Both the position numbers and the translations under genes were made by a program. Below the pieces are notes generated by a model that was not told the origin of the DNA, did no database searches, and was given only the letters and a program-made list of their open reading frames with translations. DNA of 6,803 nucleotides from Oscillospiraceae bacterium. GTDB taxonomy: Bacteria > Bacillota > Clostridia > Oscillospirales > Ruminococcaceae. The stretch spans positions 1 through 6,803 of the forward strand of contig JAEDOB010000118.1 in NCBI GenBank assembly GCA_016302225.1, read 5' to 3'. Of the stretch, positions 1 to 6,396 are shown one piece after another (position 1 is the stretch's first letter; each line of letters starts with the position of its first letter).

Positions 1-2493
1 CTGCTTGATGTCTACAAGAAATGGGACGAGGAAAATCCCTTTGATACGGGTGTCGGCTGGGGAAATGAGCCTTGGTCGCAGACGGAAATGCCCCTTGATG
101 ACAGCCTTGCCGCACGTATTTCCGAAAAATGCTCCACTGCCATCGCCGTTATCGGCAGGACTGCAGGCGAAGAACAGGACAACAGAAATGTCAAGGGCGC
201 ATTCCTTCTCAGCGACGGCGAAGAGGCAATGCTGGAAACCGTCAGAAAGCATTTCAAGAAGGTCATTGTGCTGCTGAATGTTGGAAACATCATTGATATG
301 AGCTTTGTGAAAAAGTATTCCCCCGACGCTGTGCTTTACATCTGGCAGGGCGGTATGGTGGGCGGTCTTGGAACTGCCGATGTGCTGACGGGAAAGGTTT
401 CCCCCTCAGGCAAGCTGCCCGACACTATTGCATACTCCGTTTCCGATTACCCTTCCGACAAATATTTCGGTGACAATGACAGGAATTTCTATTCCGAGGA
501 TATTTTTGTAGGTTACAGATATTTTGAAACCTTCGCCCCCGAAAAGGTAATGTACCCCTTCGGCTTCGGACTTTCCTACACAAGCTTTGAGGTAAAAACC
601 CTTTCCGCAGACATTGACAGCAAAACGGCAAGCCTAAAAATTTCCGTAAAAAATGTCGGCAATTTCGGCGGAAAAGAGGTCGTTCAGATATACGCCGCCG
701 CTCCTCAGGGAACTCTTGGCAAGGCTGAAAAGGTGCTCTGCGGCTACGAAAAAACACGTCTGCTTGCTCCCGGCGAGGAACAGACCATCACCATTTCCGT
801 AAACATTTCGGGACTTGCTTCTTATGACGATTCGGGCGTTACCGGAAACCGTTTCTGCTATATCCTCGAAAAGGGCGTTTACAAGCTGTTCTGCGGAACA
901 GACGTGAGAACCGCCGAGGAATGTGCTGCCTTTGAGCTGACCGAAAATATCGTTGTGAAAAAGGTCAAGCAGGCTTTGGCACCCGTCCTGCCCTTTAAGA
1001 GAATGAAGGCTGTTTCGGATAACGGCAAGTTGTCTGTTGATTTTGAGGACGTTCCCCTTTCCGAGATCGACGAACCCCGCCGCCGTGTTGAAAATCTTCC
1101 CGAGGAAATACCCTTCACGGGCGACATGGGCATTAAGCTTGCAGACGTGAGAAACGGTAAAAAAACTCTTACGGAATTTGTCGCACAGCTTTCCGACAAT
1201 GACCTTGCCTGCATTATCCGTGGCGAGGGCATGGGCAGTCCCAAGGTAACTGCGGGAACGGCTGCGGCGTTCGGAGGAGTTTCCGATGGTCTGGCTGAAT
1301 TCGGTATTCCCTGCGGCTGCTGTTCCGACGGACCTTCGGGTATGCGTCTTGACTGCGGAACAAAGGCGTTCAGTCTGCCCAACGGCACACTTATCGCTTC
1401 GACCTTTAACAAGCCGCTTGTTACCGAGCTTTTTGAATATATGGGCAGAGAAATGTCCGCAAACAAGGTGGACTGCCTTTTGGGTCCGGGCATAAACATT
1501 CACCGTCACCCTTTGAACGGCAGAAATTTTGAGTATTTCTCCGAGGATCCCTTCCTCACCGGAACAATGGCATCTGCGGAACTGAAAGGTCTGCATAATG
1601 AAGGTGTTACGGGAACTATCAAGCATTTCTGCGGAAATAATCAGGAAACCAACAGGCATTATCTGGATTCCGTTGTTTCCGAAAGGGCACTCAGAGAGAT
1701 TTATCTGAAGGGCTTTGAAATTGCCGTTACGGAAGGAAATGCGGATTCAATAATGACAAGCTACAATCTTGTAAACGGACTCTGGACCTGCGGCAGCTAC
1801 GACCTCTGCACCTCTATCCTCCGCAATGAGTGGGGTTACACAGGCTTTGTAATGTCCGACTGGTGGGCAAATATCAACCGTCGGGGCGGTCAGGCTGACA
1901 AGTCCGATTTTGCGGCAATGGCACAGGCTCAGAACGACGTTTACATGGTTTGCGCAGACGGCTCAAGCAACAATGACAACACTCTTGCAGCCCTTGAAAA
2001 CGGCACTCTCACACGCTCCGAGCTGCAGAGAAATGCCATGAATATCTGCTCCTTCCTGCTGGGCACTCACGCTATGGACAGGCTTTGCGGCACTGCCGAA
2101 GAAGTGGAGATCATCAACCGTCCCGATGAAAACAGTTCAGCAAATTCCGACGACGTGACCTTCTACAAGCTGGACGGCAGCGTTACCATCGACTGCACCG
2201 ACGTATGCACCGACCGAGGAGCGGAGTTCTCCTTCGCCCTTGACATTTCCGAACCGGGACGCTACCGCTTCACTCTGACGGGCAGCTCGGAGCTCAGCGA
2301 GCTGGCACAGATACCTGTCAGCGTTTTCAGTATGGGAACACCCTTCGGCACCTTCACCTGGAACGGTACAGGCGGACTTCCCGTTTCATTTACCTTTGAA
2401 GGCGACTGCTTCTCACGTTTCACGGCCATGCGAGTTTATTTCGCTCAGGGCGGACTAAAGCTTCACAGCATTAAGATTGAAAAGGTAAACTAA
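1..2493 (+). CDS. Beta-glucosidase, glycoside hydrolase family 3, swapped domain order (5' end outside window)
   Basis: This enzyme removes terminal beta-linked glucose, most likely from cello- or other beta-gluco-oligosaccharides. The frame is open from base 1, so the true start lies upstream; 830 residues are visible (numbered here from base 1). The usual GH3 order is reversed. The C-terminal-type alpha/beta domain comes first (to about residue 195), with GKVSPSGKLP and PFGFGLSYTSF. An Fn3-like domain follows (about 200-300), then the TIM-barrel domain (about 385-660), then a beta-rich tail (about 700-830). Barrel landmarks are DGPSG (D443), GRNFEYFSEDP (R508, E511), K541-H542 and SDWW, whose D620 is the expected nucleophile. 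The acid/base is probably E57 or E58 in RTAGEEQD. This architecture is known for R. albus and Butyrivibrio beta-glucosidases; by comparison with the roughly 950-residue R. albus enzyme, about 115 N-terminal residues are missing. Family and order are firm; exact substrate is inferred, and localisation cannot be judged without the N-terminus. Confidence 0.95.
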   Translation: MLDVYKKWDEENPFDTGVGWGNEPWSQTEMPLDDSLAARISEKCSTAIAVIGRTAGEEQDNRNVKGAFLLSDGEEAMLETVRKHFKKVIVLLNVGNIIDMSFVKKYSPDAVLYIWQGGMVGGLGTADVLTGKVSPSGKLPDTIAYSVSDYPSDKYFGDNDRNFYSEDIFVGYRYFETFAPEKVMYPFGFGLSYTSFEVKTLSADIDSKTASLKISVKNVGNFGGKEVVQIYAAAPQGTLGKAEKVLCGYEKTRLLAPGEEQTITISVNISGLASYDDSGVTGNRFCYILEKGVYKLFCGTDVRTAEECAAFELTENIVVKKVKQALAPVLPFKRMKAVSDNGKLSVDFEDVPLSEIDEPRRRVENLPEEIPFTGDMGIKLADVRNGKKTLTEFVAQLSDNDLACIIRGEGMGSPKVTAGTAAAFGGVSDGLAEFGIPCGCCSDGPSGMRLDCGTKAFSLPNGTLIASTFNKPLVTELFEYMGREMSANKVDCLLGPGINIHRHPLNGRNFEYFSEDPFLTGTMASAELKGLHNEGVTGTIKHFCGNNQETNRHYLDSVVSERALREIYLKGFEIAVTEGNADSIMTSYNLVNGLWTCGSYDLCTSILRNEWGYTGFVMSDWWANINRRGGQADKSDFAAMAQAQNDVYMVCADGSSNNDNTLAALENGTLTRSELQRNAMNICSFLLGTHAMDRLCGTAEEVEIINRPDENSSANSDDVTFYKLDGSVTIDCTDVCTDRGAEFSFALDISEPGRYRFTLTGSSELSELAQIPVSVFSMGTPFGTFTWNGTGGLPVSFTFEGDCFSRFTAMRVYFAQGGLKLHSIKIEKVN

Positions 2494-2524
2494 GGAAACA
2501 CACGTTATTCTATATCAATAATCA

Positions 2525-2569
2525 CTCCCGCAAGCCTTGTGTATTTTCAAGGTTTGCGGGAGCTTTTTT
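2525..2569 (+). terminator. Intrinsic terminator of the GH3 gene
   Basis: A 15-bp stem is formed by 2525-2539 and 2548-2562 with an 8-base loop, followed by six T at 2564-2569. Its only imperfection is a G-T pair, which is a G-U wobble in + strand RNA but an A-C mismatch in - strand RNA. The - strand also lacks a T run after the hairpin. Both points say it serves the GH3 gene, whose stop codon is 31 bases upstream, rather than the convergent regulator that ends at 2577. Confidence 0.9.
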
Positions 2570-2576
2570 GCAACGT

Positions 2577-3338
2577 CTAACGGTCATCCCAATGCTTACG
2601 ATAATACTTAGCCTTATACTCCGACGGTGTTATCCCCGCCACCAGCTTGAAATTCTCCGTAAAATGGCTCTGGGACGCAAACCCCAGATACTCCGAGATC
2701 TCCGAACAGGACAGCTCGGAATATACCAGCATATTCTGCGCCGTTTGAATTTTTTTGCTCCTGATATATTGGAGAACGGTCTGCCCCGTTTCCGATTTGA
2801 ACAGCTTTCCCAGATATGTACGGTCGATACCGATATGCTCAGCCACCTCCGTAACACTCAGCGGTCGGTGCAGATTGTCGGAGATGTATTCCATTGCCTT
2901 CAGGCAGTGAAGATTCAGACGCTTTGTTTTGTTCAGCTTTTTCATTCGTTCCGCATAGTCAAATATCACCTGCTCATGAAGCTCAAGAAGCTGTTTTGCA
3001 GTAGCCGCCTTGTCAATGCGGTTAATGTAAATGTCGCTCAGACCGTATGAATCCCGTTCGTCAAGACCGCCCTCAATGCAGAAGCGGCATATCATGGAAA
3101 CGGTAACGATTATGTGGTATTTCAGGTTGCGTATTTTATCGTCGGACAGCTTACCTCGTTCGGGCAGATCGACGCTTTGAAATATGCCTTCCGACTTTAA
3201 TTTTTTCAAAGCCTCAATATCACCGTTTTTCACATTGTTGTAAAAAGAAAGCTCTGAATCATAGGTCGGGTGAGATAACCCAAGCTCACGCTGAACAAAT
3301 CGCTGATATTCAAGCTCCTTTGATGTTACACCGCTCAT
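2577..3338 (-). CDS. AraC-family transcriptional regulator with non-cupin N-terminal domain
   Basis: A 253-residue DNA-binding regulator. The C-terminal third (about 145-246) is a standard AraC double helix-turn-helix: RPLSVTEVAEHIGIDRTYL gives the first HTH, and CSEISEYLGFASQSHFTENF followed by GITPSEY gives the second HTH and family signature. The N-terminal part (about 10-135) looks helical and lacks the His-rich cupin seen in many sugar-responsive members. Its RNLKYHIIVTV, IEGGL and LSDIYI segments resemble an N-terminal type that I recall from Firmicutes AraC proteins, whose ligand I do not know. The ATG at 3338 is supported by GAGGTG at 3344-3349, five bases upstream. It is transcribed divergently from the GH5 glucanase, the usual arrangement of an AraC activator and its target, so control of that enzyme is the likely role (inference). 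Control of the convergent GH3 gene is possible but not shown. Confidence 0.92.
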   Translation of the reverse strand: MSGVTSKELEYQRFVQRELGLSHPTYDSELSFYNNVKNGDIEALKKLKSEGIFQSVDLPERGKLSDDKIRNLKYHIIVTVSMICRFCIEGGLDERDSYGLSDIYINRIDKAATAKQLLELHEQVIFDYAERMKKLNKTKRLNLHCLKAMEYISDNLHRPLSVTEVAEHIGIDRTYLGKLFKSETGQTVLQYIRSKKIQTAQNMLVYSELSCSEISEYLGFASQSHFTENFKLVAGITPSEYKAKYYRKHWDDR

Positions 3339-3373
3339 ATTTACACCTCAAATCTTATAATTTTACCGCATTT

Positions 3374-3382
3374 ATTATACCA
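3374..3382 (-). promoter_or_regulatory. Extended -10 promoter of the AraC regulator at 2577-3338
   Basis: Read on the - strand this is TGG-TATAAT, a perfect -10 hexamer (3374-3379) with the extended TGn motif. No good TTGACA-like -35 is present at 16-18 bp. Transcription would begin near 3367, leaving a leader of about 30 bases with the GAGGTG ribosome binding site. It faces away from the + strand promoter at 3398-3406. Confidence 0.7.
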
Positions 3383-3397
3383 CATATCCAAATGAAA

Positions 3398-3406
3398 TGC
3401 TATACT
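3398..3406 (+). promoter_or_regulatory. Extended -10 promoter of the GH5 glucanase
   Basis: TGC-TATACT, an extended -10 with a one-mismatch hexamer (3401-3406). The stretch where a -35 would sit (about 3378-3383) overlaps the opposing -10 and does not resemble TTGACA, which fits a promoter that depends on an activator such as the divergent AraC protein. Transcription should start near 3413, giving a leader of about 48 bases. Confidence 0.65.
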
Positions 3407-3445
3407 AATATCAATGAAAATCATCGTGAACCCAAAATATTTATA

Positions 3446-3453
3446 GAAAGGAA
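3446..3453 (+). promoter_or_regulatory. Ribosome binding site that fixes the GH5 start
   Basis: GAAAGGAA sits eight bases (counted from AGGA) before the ATG at 3461. This decides against the in-frame ATG at 3320, which would lie inside the divergent regulator gene and upstream of the predicted promoter. Confidence 0.8.
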
Positions 3454-3460
3454 ACTTGCT

Positions 3461-4492
3461 ATGAAAAAGCTTATTGGATTTCAGAAAGGCGTAAACCTCG
3501 GAGGCTGGCTCTCCCAGAACACATTTACACAGGAGCATCTTGACACCTTCATCACCGAAAAGGATATTGCCGTTATCAAGGAATGGGGCTGCGACCACCT
3601 CAGACTTCCCGTTGACTTTGAAAATATCGAGGAAGAGGACGGCTCTGTCAAGGAAAGCGGCTTCAACTACATCGAAACCTGTATCGGCTGGTGCAGAAAG
3701 TACGGTCTGAATATGGTTCTCGACCTTCACAAGACCTGCGGCTATATTTTCGACGATGCAGCTTACTCGGCAGGCTTTTTCGACAATAAGGAGCTTCAGG
3801 ACAGATTTATCCAAACCTGGGACAGGCTTTCTTCCAGATTTGCAAAGGATTCCGACATTGTGATGTTTGAAATGCTCAACGAGGTCACCGATTTCGCAGT
3901 TGCAGACAAGTGGAACGAAATAGCACTTCGCTGCATAAAGACCATACGCAAAAACGCACCCACAGCCAAGATACTTTACGGCGGTGTTGGATACAGTGCG
4001 ATCACAGCAGTAAAGCTCCTTGCAATGCCCACCGATGAAAATATCGTTTACAATATCCATTGCTACGAGCCCCTTATCTTCACCCATCAGACCGCTCAGT
4101 GGTGCGAGGGAATGCCCATTGATTTCCACATTGCATATCCCGATGATGTTGAAACCTATCAGAGAGAAATGAAGAAGATAAAGTCCGCCTGCTTCGGTGT
4201 ATTTGCAGACGAGAGCAAAAAGGTCACCAAGCTGAATTCCGATTTCTTCGCAGAGCTTTTTGAGGAAGCTGTACGTGTTGCCGAGGAAAGAAATGTTTCC
4301 CTCTACTGCGGCGAATACGGCGTTATAGACCAGGCTCCCACCGCTGACACCTTACGCTGGTTCAAGGACATCAACACCGCATTTGAGAAGTACGGCATAG
4401 GCAGAGCGGCATGGTCATACAAGCAGATGGATTTCGGTCTTTCCGACGAACACTACAAGGAAATTATCACAGAACTCACCAAATATCTTTGA
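3461..4492 (+). CDS. GH5 endo-beta-glucanase, CelC type, cytoplasmic
   Basis: A 343-residue single-domain enzyme of family GH5 that hydrolyses internal beta-glucosidic bonds by the retaining mechanism. Visible landmarks are GVNLGGWLSQ (10-19), DHLRLP with R48, LDLHK with H90, MLNE with acid/base E141, NIHCYEP with H200 and Y202, YCGEYG with nucleophile E285, and AAWSYKQMDF with W318. From memory it closely follows Clostridium thermocellum CelC, also 343 residues, with E140/E280 as catalytic pair and an extra subdomain that matches about 203-262 here. There is no signal peptide, dockerin or binding module, so it probably acts inside the cell on imported beta-1,4, beta-1,3 or mixed-linkage gluco-oligosaccharides. 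CelC lies in a laminaribiose-controlled cluster in C. thermocellum, so 1,3-linked substrates deserve thought; the true substrate cannot be read from sequence. Divergent from an AraC regulator and convergent with another. Confidence 0.93.
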   Translation: MKKLIGFQKGVNLGGWLSQNTFTQEHLDTFITEKDIAVIKEWGCDHLRLPVDFENIEEEDGSVKESGFNYIETCIGWCRKYGLNMVLDLHKTCGYIFDDAAYSAGFFDNKELQDRFIQTWDRLSSRFAKDSDIVMFEMLNEVTDFAVADKWNEIALRCIKTIRKNAPTAKILYGGVGYSAITAVKLLAMPTDENIVYNIHCYEPLIFTHQTAQWCEGMPIDFHIAYPDDVETYQREMKKIKSACFGVFADESKKVTKLNSDFFAELFEEAVRVAEERNVSLYCGEYGVIDQAPTADTLRWFKDINTAFEKYGIGRAAWSYKQMDFGLSDEHYKEIITELTKYL

Positions 4493-4516
4493 TTTTCAAA
4501 ATCCCCTACTTACATT

Positions 4517-4543
4517 AAAGCCTCTCTGCCCAAGGGAGGCTTT
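4517..4543. terminator. Hairpin between convergent GH5 and AraC genes, weak terminator candidate
   Basis: An 11-bp stem (4517-4527 with 4533-4543, one G-U pair) and a five-base GCCCA loop. Both sides end in only a short T stretch (TTTGG on +, TTTAAT on -), so termination may be inefficient. Its position between two gene ends, 24 bases after the GH5 stop and seven bases beyond the regulator stop, supports a shared bidirectional terminator. Confidence 0.6.
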
Positions 4544-4550
4544 GGTGCTT

Positions 4551-5426
4551 TCAGCTTTTATTCTGCTTCATTTTCCGAAACTGCTTCGGCGTAATACCGT
4601 GACGTGCCTTAAAGCTTTTTATCATATGGCTGCAATCGGAAAAGCCCGTTTCCTGACTGATATATGTCAGGTCAAAATCGGTAAATGCAAGGAATTCCTC
4701 CACCTTGTAAATCCGCATATCCTCCATATATTCCTTGCAGGTCTTGCCGTAAACAGAGAGAAATTTTTTTGCAAAATATGAGTAGCTCATTCCGCAGATG
4801 TCCGCTATTTCCGTCACCTTTATGTTGCTTGACATATTGGCATCGATATATTCGGTAATGCTGTAAATATCGTATCTGCTGTCCTCTGCAAACGCCTCGC
4901 TGTCAACCTTGAAGCCTTGTTCCTGCCAGCAGCGAATTATCTCCGCCATCAGCTTATAAAGCTCGGAACGAATTACCAGATCGTAGCCGTATTTTTGCGA
5001 ATTCATCTCCGAAATGCAATTTGAAAATATTTCAGACGCACCAATTTTCTTCACTTTGTCTGCGTCAAAGAATACGTTCATATTTTTCTTTTCGGCACAG
5101 CGGAAAATGCTCCTCAGTTTCGGAGAATAGGTCGAAGTGCCGTTCATTCGGTTTATATCAAATTTCAGCACCATATATCTTACGGGGCTGCCGTCAGCAC
5201 TGTAAATGGAATGTACCGCCTTCGGGTGAAAAAGTATCATACAGCCCTCTGACAGCAGATGAACATTATTCCCCTCCCGCATTTCGGCAGTTCCCTCTGT
5301 CATGAAAATCATTTCCATAAAATAGTGCCAATGAGGTCTGACGGGAAAATATTCACTCTCCGACGAGAAATTGAAGCATTCTATGGGATTGTTAAGCAGG
5401 TCGCTTTCTTCAAAAAGGCTATTCAT
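4551..5426 (-). CDS. AraC-family transcriptional regulator with N-terminal cupin domain
   Basis: A 291-residue regulator with the classic two-part layout. Residues about 20-90 form a cupin-like sensor with HWHYFMEMIFMTEG (H32, H34), a glycine turn, and HPKAVHS (H67, H72), as in sugar-binding AraC/RhaR-type proteins. Residues about 187-285 carry two helix-turn-helix motifs: IKVTEIADICGMSYSYFAKKF, beginning near 202, is the first, and TYISQETGFSDCSHMIKSF, near 254, the second, ending in the GITPKQFR signature. The ATG at 5426 is preceded by a G-rich stretch (GGGGG on the - strand at 5436-5440) that is only a fair ribosome binding site. It is divergent from the SDR gene at 5561 and probably controls it; the ligand is likely a small sugar or related molecule, but that is inference. 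It shares only the AraC fold with the regulator at 2577-3338, so the two are not a recent duplication. Confidence 0.94.
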   Translation of the reverse strand: MNSLFEESDLLNNPIECFNFSSESEYFPVRPHWHYFMEMIFMTEGTAEMREGNNVHLLSEGCMILFHPKAVHSIYSADGSPVRYMVLKFDINRMNGTSTYSPKLRSIFRCAEKKNMNVFFDADKVKKIGASEIFSNCISEMNSQKYGYDLVIRSELYKLMAEIIRCWQEQGFKVDSEAFAEDSRYDIYSITEYIDANMSSNIKVTEIADICGMSYSYFAKKFLSVYGKTCKEYMEDMRIYKVEEFLAFTDFDLTYISQETGFSDCSHMIKSFKARHGITPKQFRKMKQNKS

Positions 5427-5473
5427 ATGACAATTCCCCCAAGGATAGATTTTTACAATTTTTATATATCAAT

Positions 5474-5482
5474 ATTATAGCA
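5474..5482 (-). promoter_or_regulatory. Extended -10 promoter of the cupin AraC regulator
   Basis: On the - strand this reads TGC-TATAAT, a perfect -10 (5474-5479) with the extended TGn motif and no clear -35. Transcription would start near 5467, about 40 bases before the ATG at 5426. Confidence 0.7.
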
Positions 5483-5504
5483 TATCCTTTCCGAAAATGC
5501 TATA
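5476..5504. repeat. Perfect 8-bp inverted repeat in the AraC/SDR divergent promoter
   Basis: TATAGCAT at 5476-5483 and ATGCTATA at 5497-5504 are exact reverse complements. The arms are offset by 21 bp, about two helical turns, and looser symmetry extends to 11 of 13 positions per side. The arms coincide with the two opposed extended -10 elements, so this may be promoter symmetry, an operator, or both. Confidence 0.55.
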
Positions 5505-5506
5505 CT
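5498..5506 (+). promoter_or_regulatory. Extended -10 promoter of the SDR gene
   Basis: TGC-TATACT, identical to the element before the GH5 gene and within a shared 12-base string, AAATGCTATACT. The hexamer lies at 5501-5506, and its first base is 60 bp before the SDR start codon. No TTGACA-like -35 is visible; that position overlaps the opposing -10. Confidence 0.65.
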
Positions 5507-5560
5507 CTTTATAAACTTTTTTGAGAAACCGCAGAACAGCTTTGAAAGGAAGAAATAACT

Positions 5561-6313
5561 ATGGTAAACGTTAAGGGCAGATGGGCACTCATTACAGGTG
5601 CAAGCAGAGGAATAGGCCGTCTTACCGCAAAATTTATGGCAGAACAGGGCTGCAATCTTGTCCTGCACAGCAGAACTATGGAGCATTCCGAAAAGATCGC
5701 AGAGGAAGTCAGAAGTCTTGGCGTTGAAGCATATGCCGTATGCGCAGAGCTTTCCGACCTTGACGCTGTACGGAAAATGCTTGAAACCATCGACGCTCTG
5801 GGTGTCCGCATTGACATCGTAATGAACAATGCAGGTCTGCAGATAGCATACAGAACAGATTATTACAGCACTCCCGTTTCCGATTACACCGAAAGCTTTA
5901 AGATAAACACCATAGCTCCCGCAATGATCTGCTATCACTTTATACCGAAAATGATCGAAGCGGGCTTCGGACGTATCCTCAACACCACAAGCGGCATTGC
6001 CCTTGAACCCGAACAGGCAGGATATTCCGCATCTAAGGCAGCCCTTGACAAGATCACTGTTGACCTTGGCTCTAAGGTGGAAGGCACCGATGTTATGATA
6101 AATCTCACCGATCCCGGCTGGTGCAGGACCGATCTGGGAGGACCTCACGCTCCCAATTCGCCTGAAAGTGCTATCCCCGGAATTGCAGTAGGCGCATTTG
6201 TTGACGATAAAAAGTCGGGCAGGAACCTAGCCGCTCAACACTTCACGGGTATGACCATCGAAGAAGCAGTCAAGAAAGCAGAAGCTGAATTTGACAGCCC
6301 CTATCAAAAATAA
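5561..6313 (+). CDS. Short-chain dehydrogenase/reductase (SDR), classical NAD(P)-dependent type
   Basis: A 250-residue soluble oxidoreductase, the usual length for classical SDRs, that interconverts an alcohol and a carbonyl using NAD(P)H. The Rossmann cofactor motif TGASRGIG is at 12-19, NNAG at 89-92, catalytic N116 in KINTIAP, S144 in TTSG, and Y155/K159 in YSASK; PGW at 185-187 follows the sixth strand. R38 just after the second strand (LHSRT) suggests a preference for NADP(H). The C-terminal part (about 190-232, GGPHAP through FTGMT) probably shapes the substrate pocket. Start supported by GAAAGGAA at 5544-5551. The substrate is unknown: candidates are a sugar, polyol or ketoacyl compound, and the motifs do not choose between them. 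The divergent cupin AraC protein suggests an inducible, perhaps sugar-linked, role (inference). Confidence 0.93.
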   Translation: MVNVKGRWALITGASRGIGRLTAKFMAEQGCNLVLHSRTMEHSEKIAEEVRSLGVEAYAVCAELSDLDAVRKMLETIDALGVRIDIVMNNAGLQIAYRTDYYSTPVSDYTESFKINTIAPAMICYHFIPKMIEAGFGRILNTTSGIALEPEQAGYSASKAALDKITVDLGSKVEGTDVMINLTDPGWCRTDLGGPHAPNSPESAIPGIAVGAFVDDKKSGRNLAAQHFTGMTIEEAVKKAEAEFDSPYQK

Positions 6314-6330
6314 CAACAGCAGCATAACTA

Positions 6331-6383
6331 AAAATGCTCCCCTTTTGCCGTAATTTCCGACAAAAGAGGAGCATTTTATTTTT
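6331..6383. terminator. Bidirectional intrinsic terminator between SDR and SCP2-like genes
   Basis: A 17-bp stem pairs 6331-6347 with 6361-6377 around a 13-base loop. The one imperfect pair is C-A in + strand RNA but G-U in - strand RNA, so the hairpin is slightly better for the SCP2-like gene. T runs exist on both sides: TTTTATTTTT on + (6374-6383) and TTTTT on -. The two gene ends lie 17 and 19 bases outside the stem, so it very likely ends both transcripts. Confidence 0.88.
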
Positions 6384-6396
6384 GCTGAAAATTTAC

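Larger units (their letters stand above)
3372..3408. repeat. Imperfect inverted repeat spanning the divergent AraC/GH5 promoters
   Basis: The left arm 3372-3382, read on the - strand, is TGGTATAATAA. The right arm 3398-3408, read on the + strand, is TGCTATACTAA. They match at 9 of 11 positions and are separated by 15 bp. Much of the symmetry is explained by two opposed extended -10 elements, so an operator role is only a possibility. Confidence 0.45.

Noticed and set aside
88..90. ATG as start of the GH3 gene
   Set aside because: The frame is open back to base 1 with GH3-like coding sequence before this codon, and the catalytic domain would be cut; the start is outside the window.
634..1659. 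Long - strand open frame of 341 codons opposite the GH3 gene
   Set aside because: It lies inside conserved GH3 coding sequence, its translation has no family motif and no ribosome site was seen; it is a codon-bias shadow.
3320..3460. N-terminal extension of the GH5 protein from the ATG at 3320
   Set aside because: It overlaps the divergent regulator's 5' end, runs through the promoter region and lacks a ribosome site; CelC-type proteins start right before GVNLGGW.
3341..4129. - strand open frame opposite the GH5 gene
   Set aside because: No recognisable motifs and it covers the catalytic part of a clear GH5 enzyme.
3339..5560. Recent duplication of one AraC/enzyme module to give the other
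   Set aside because: The regulators differ in sensor domain and length, and GH5 and SDR are unrelated folds; only the promoter geometry is shared.
5462..6148. - strand open frame opposite the SDR gene
   Set aside because: Cys-rich translation without family resemblance, overlapping the promoters and the well-supported SDR.
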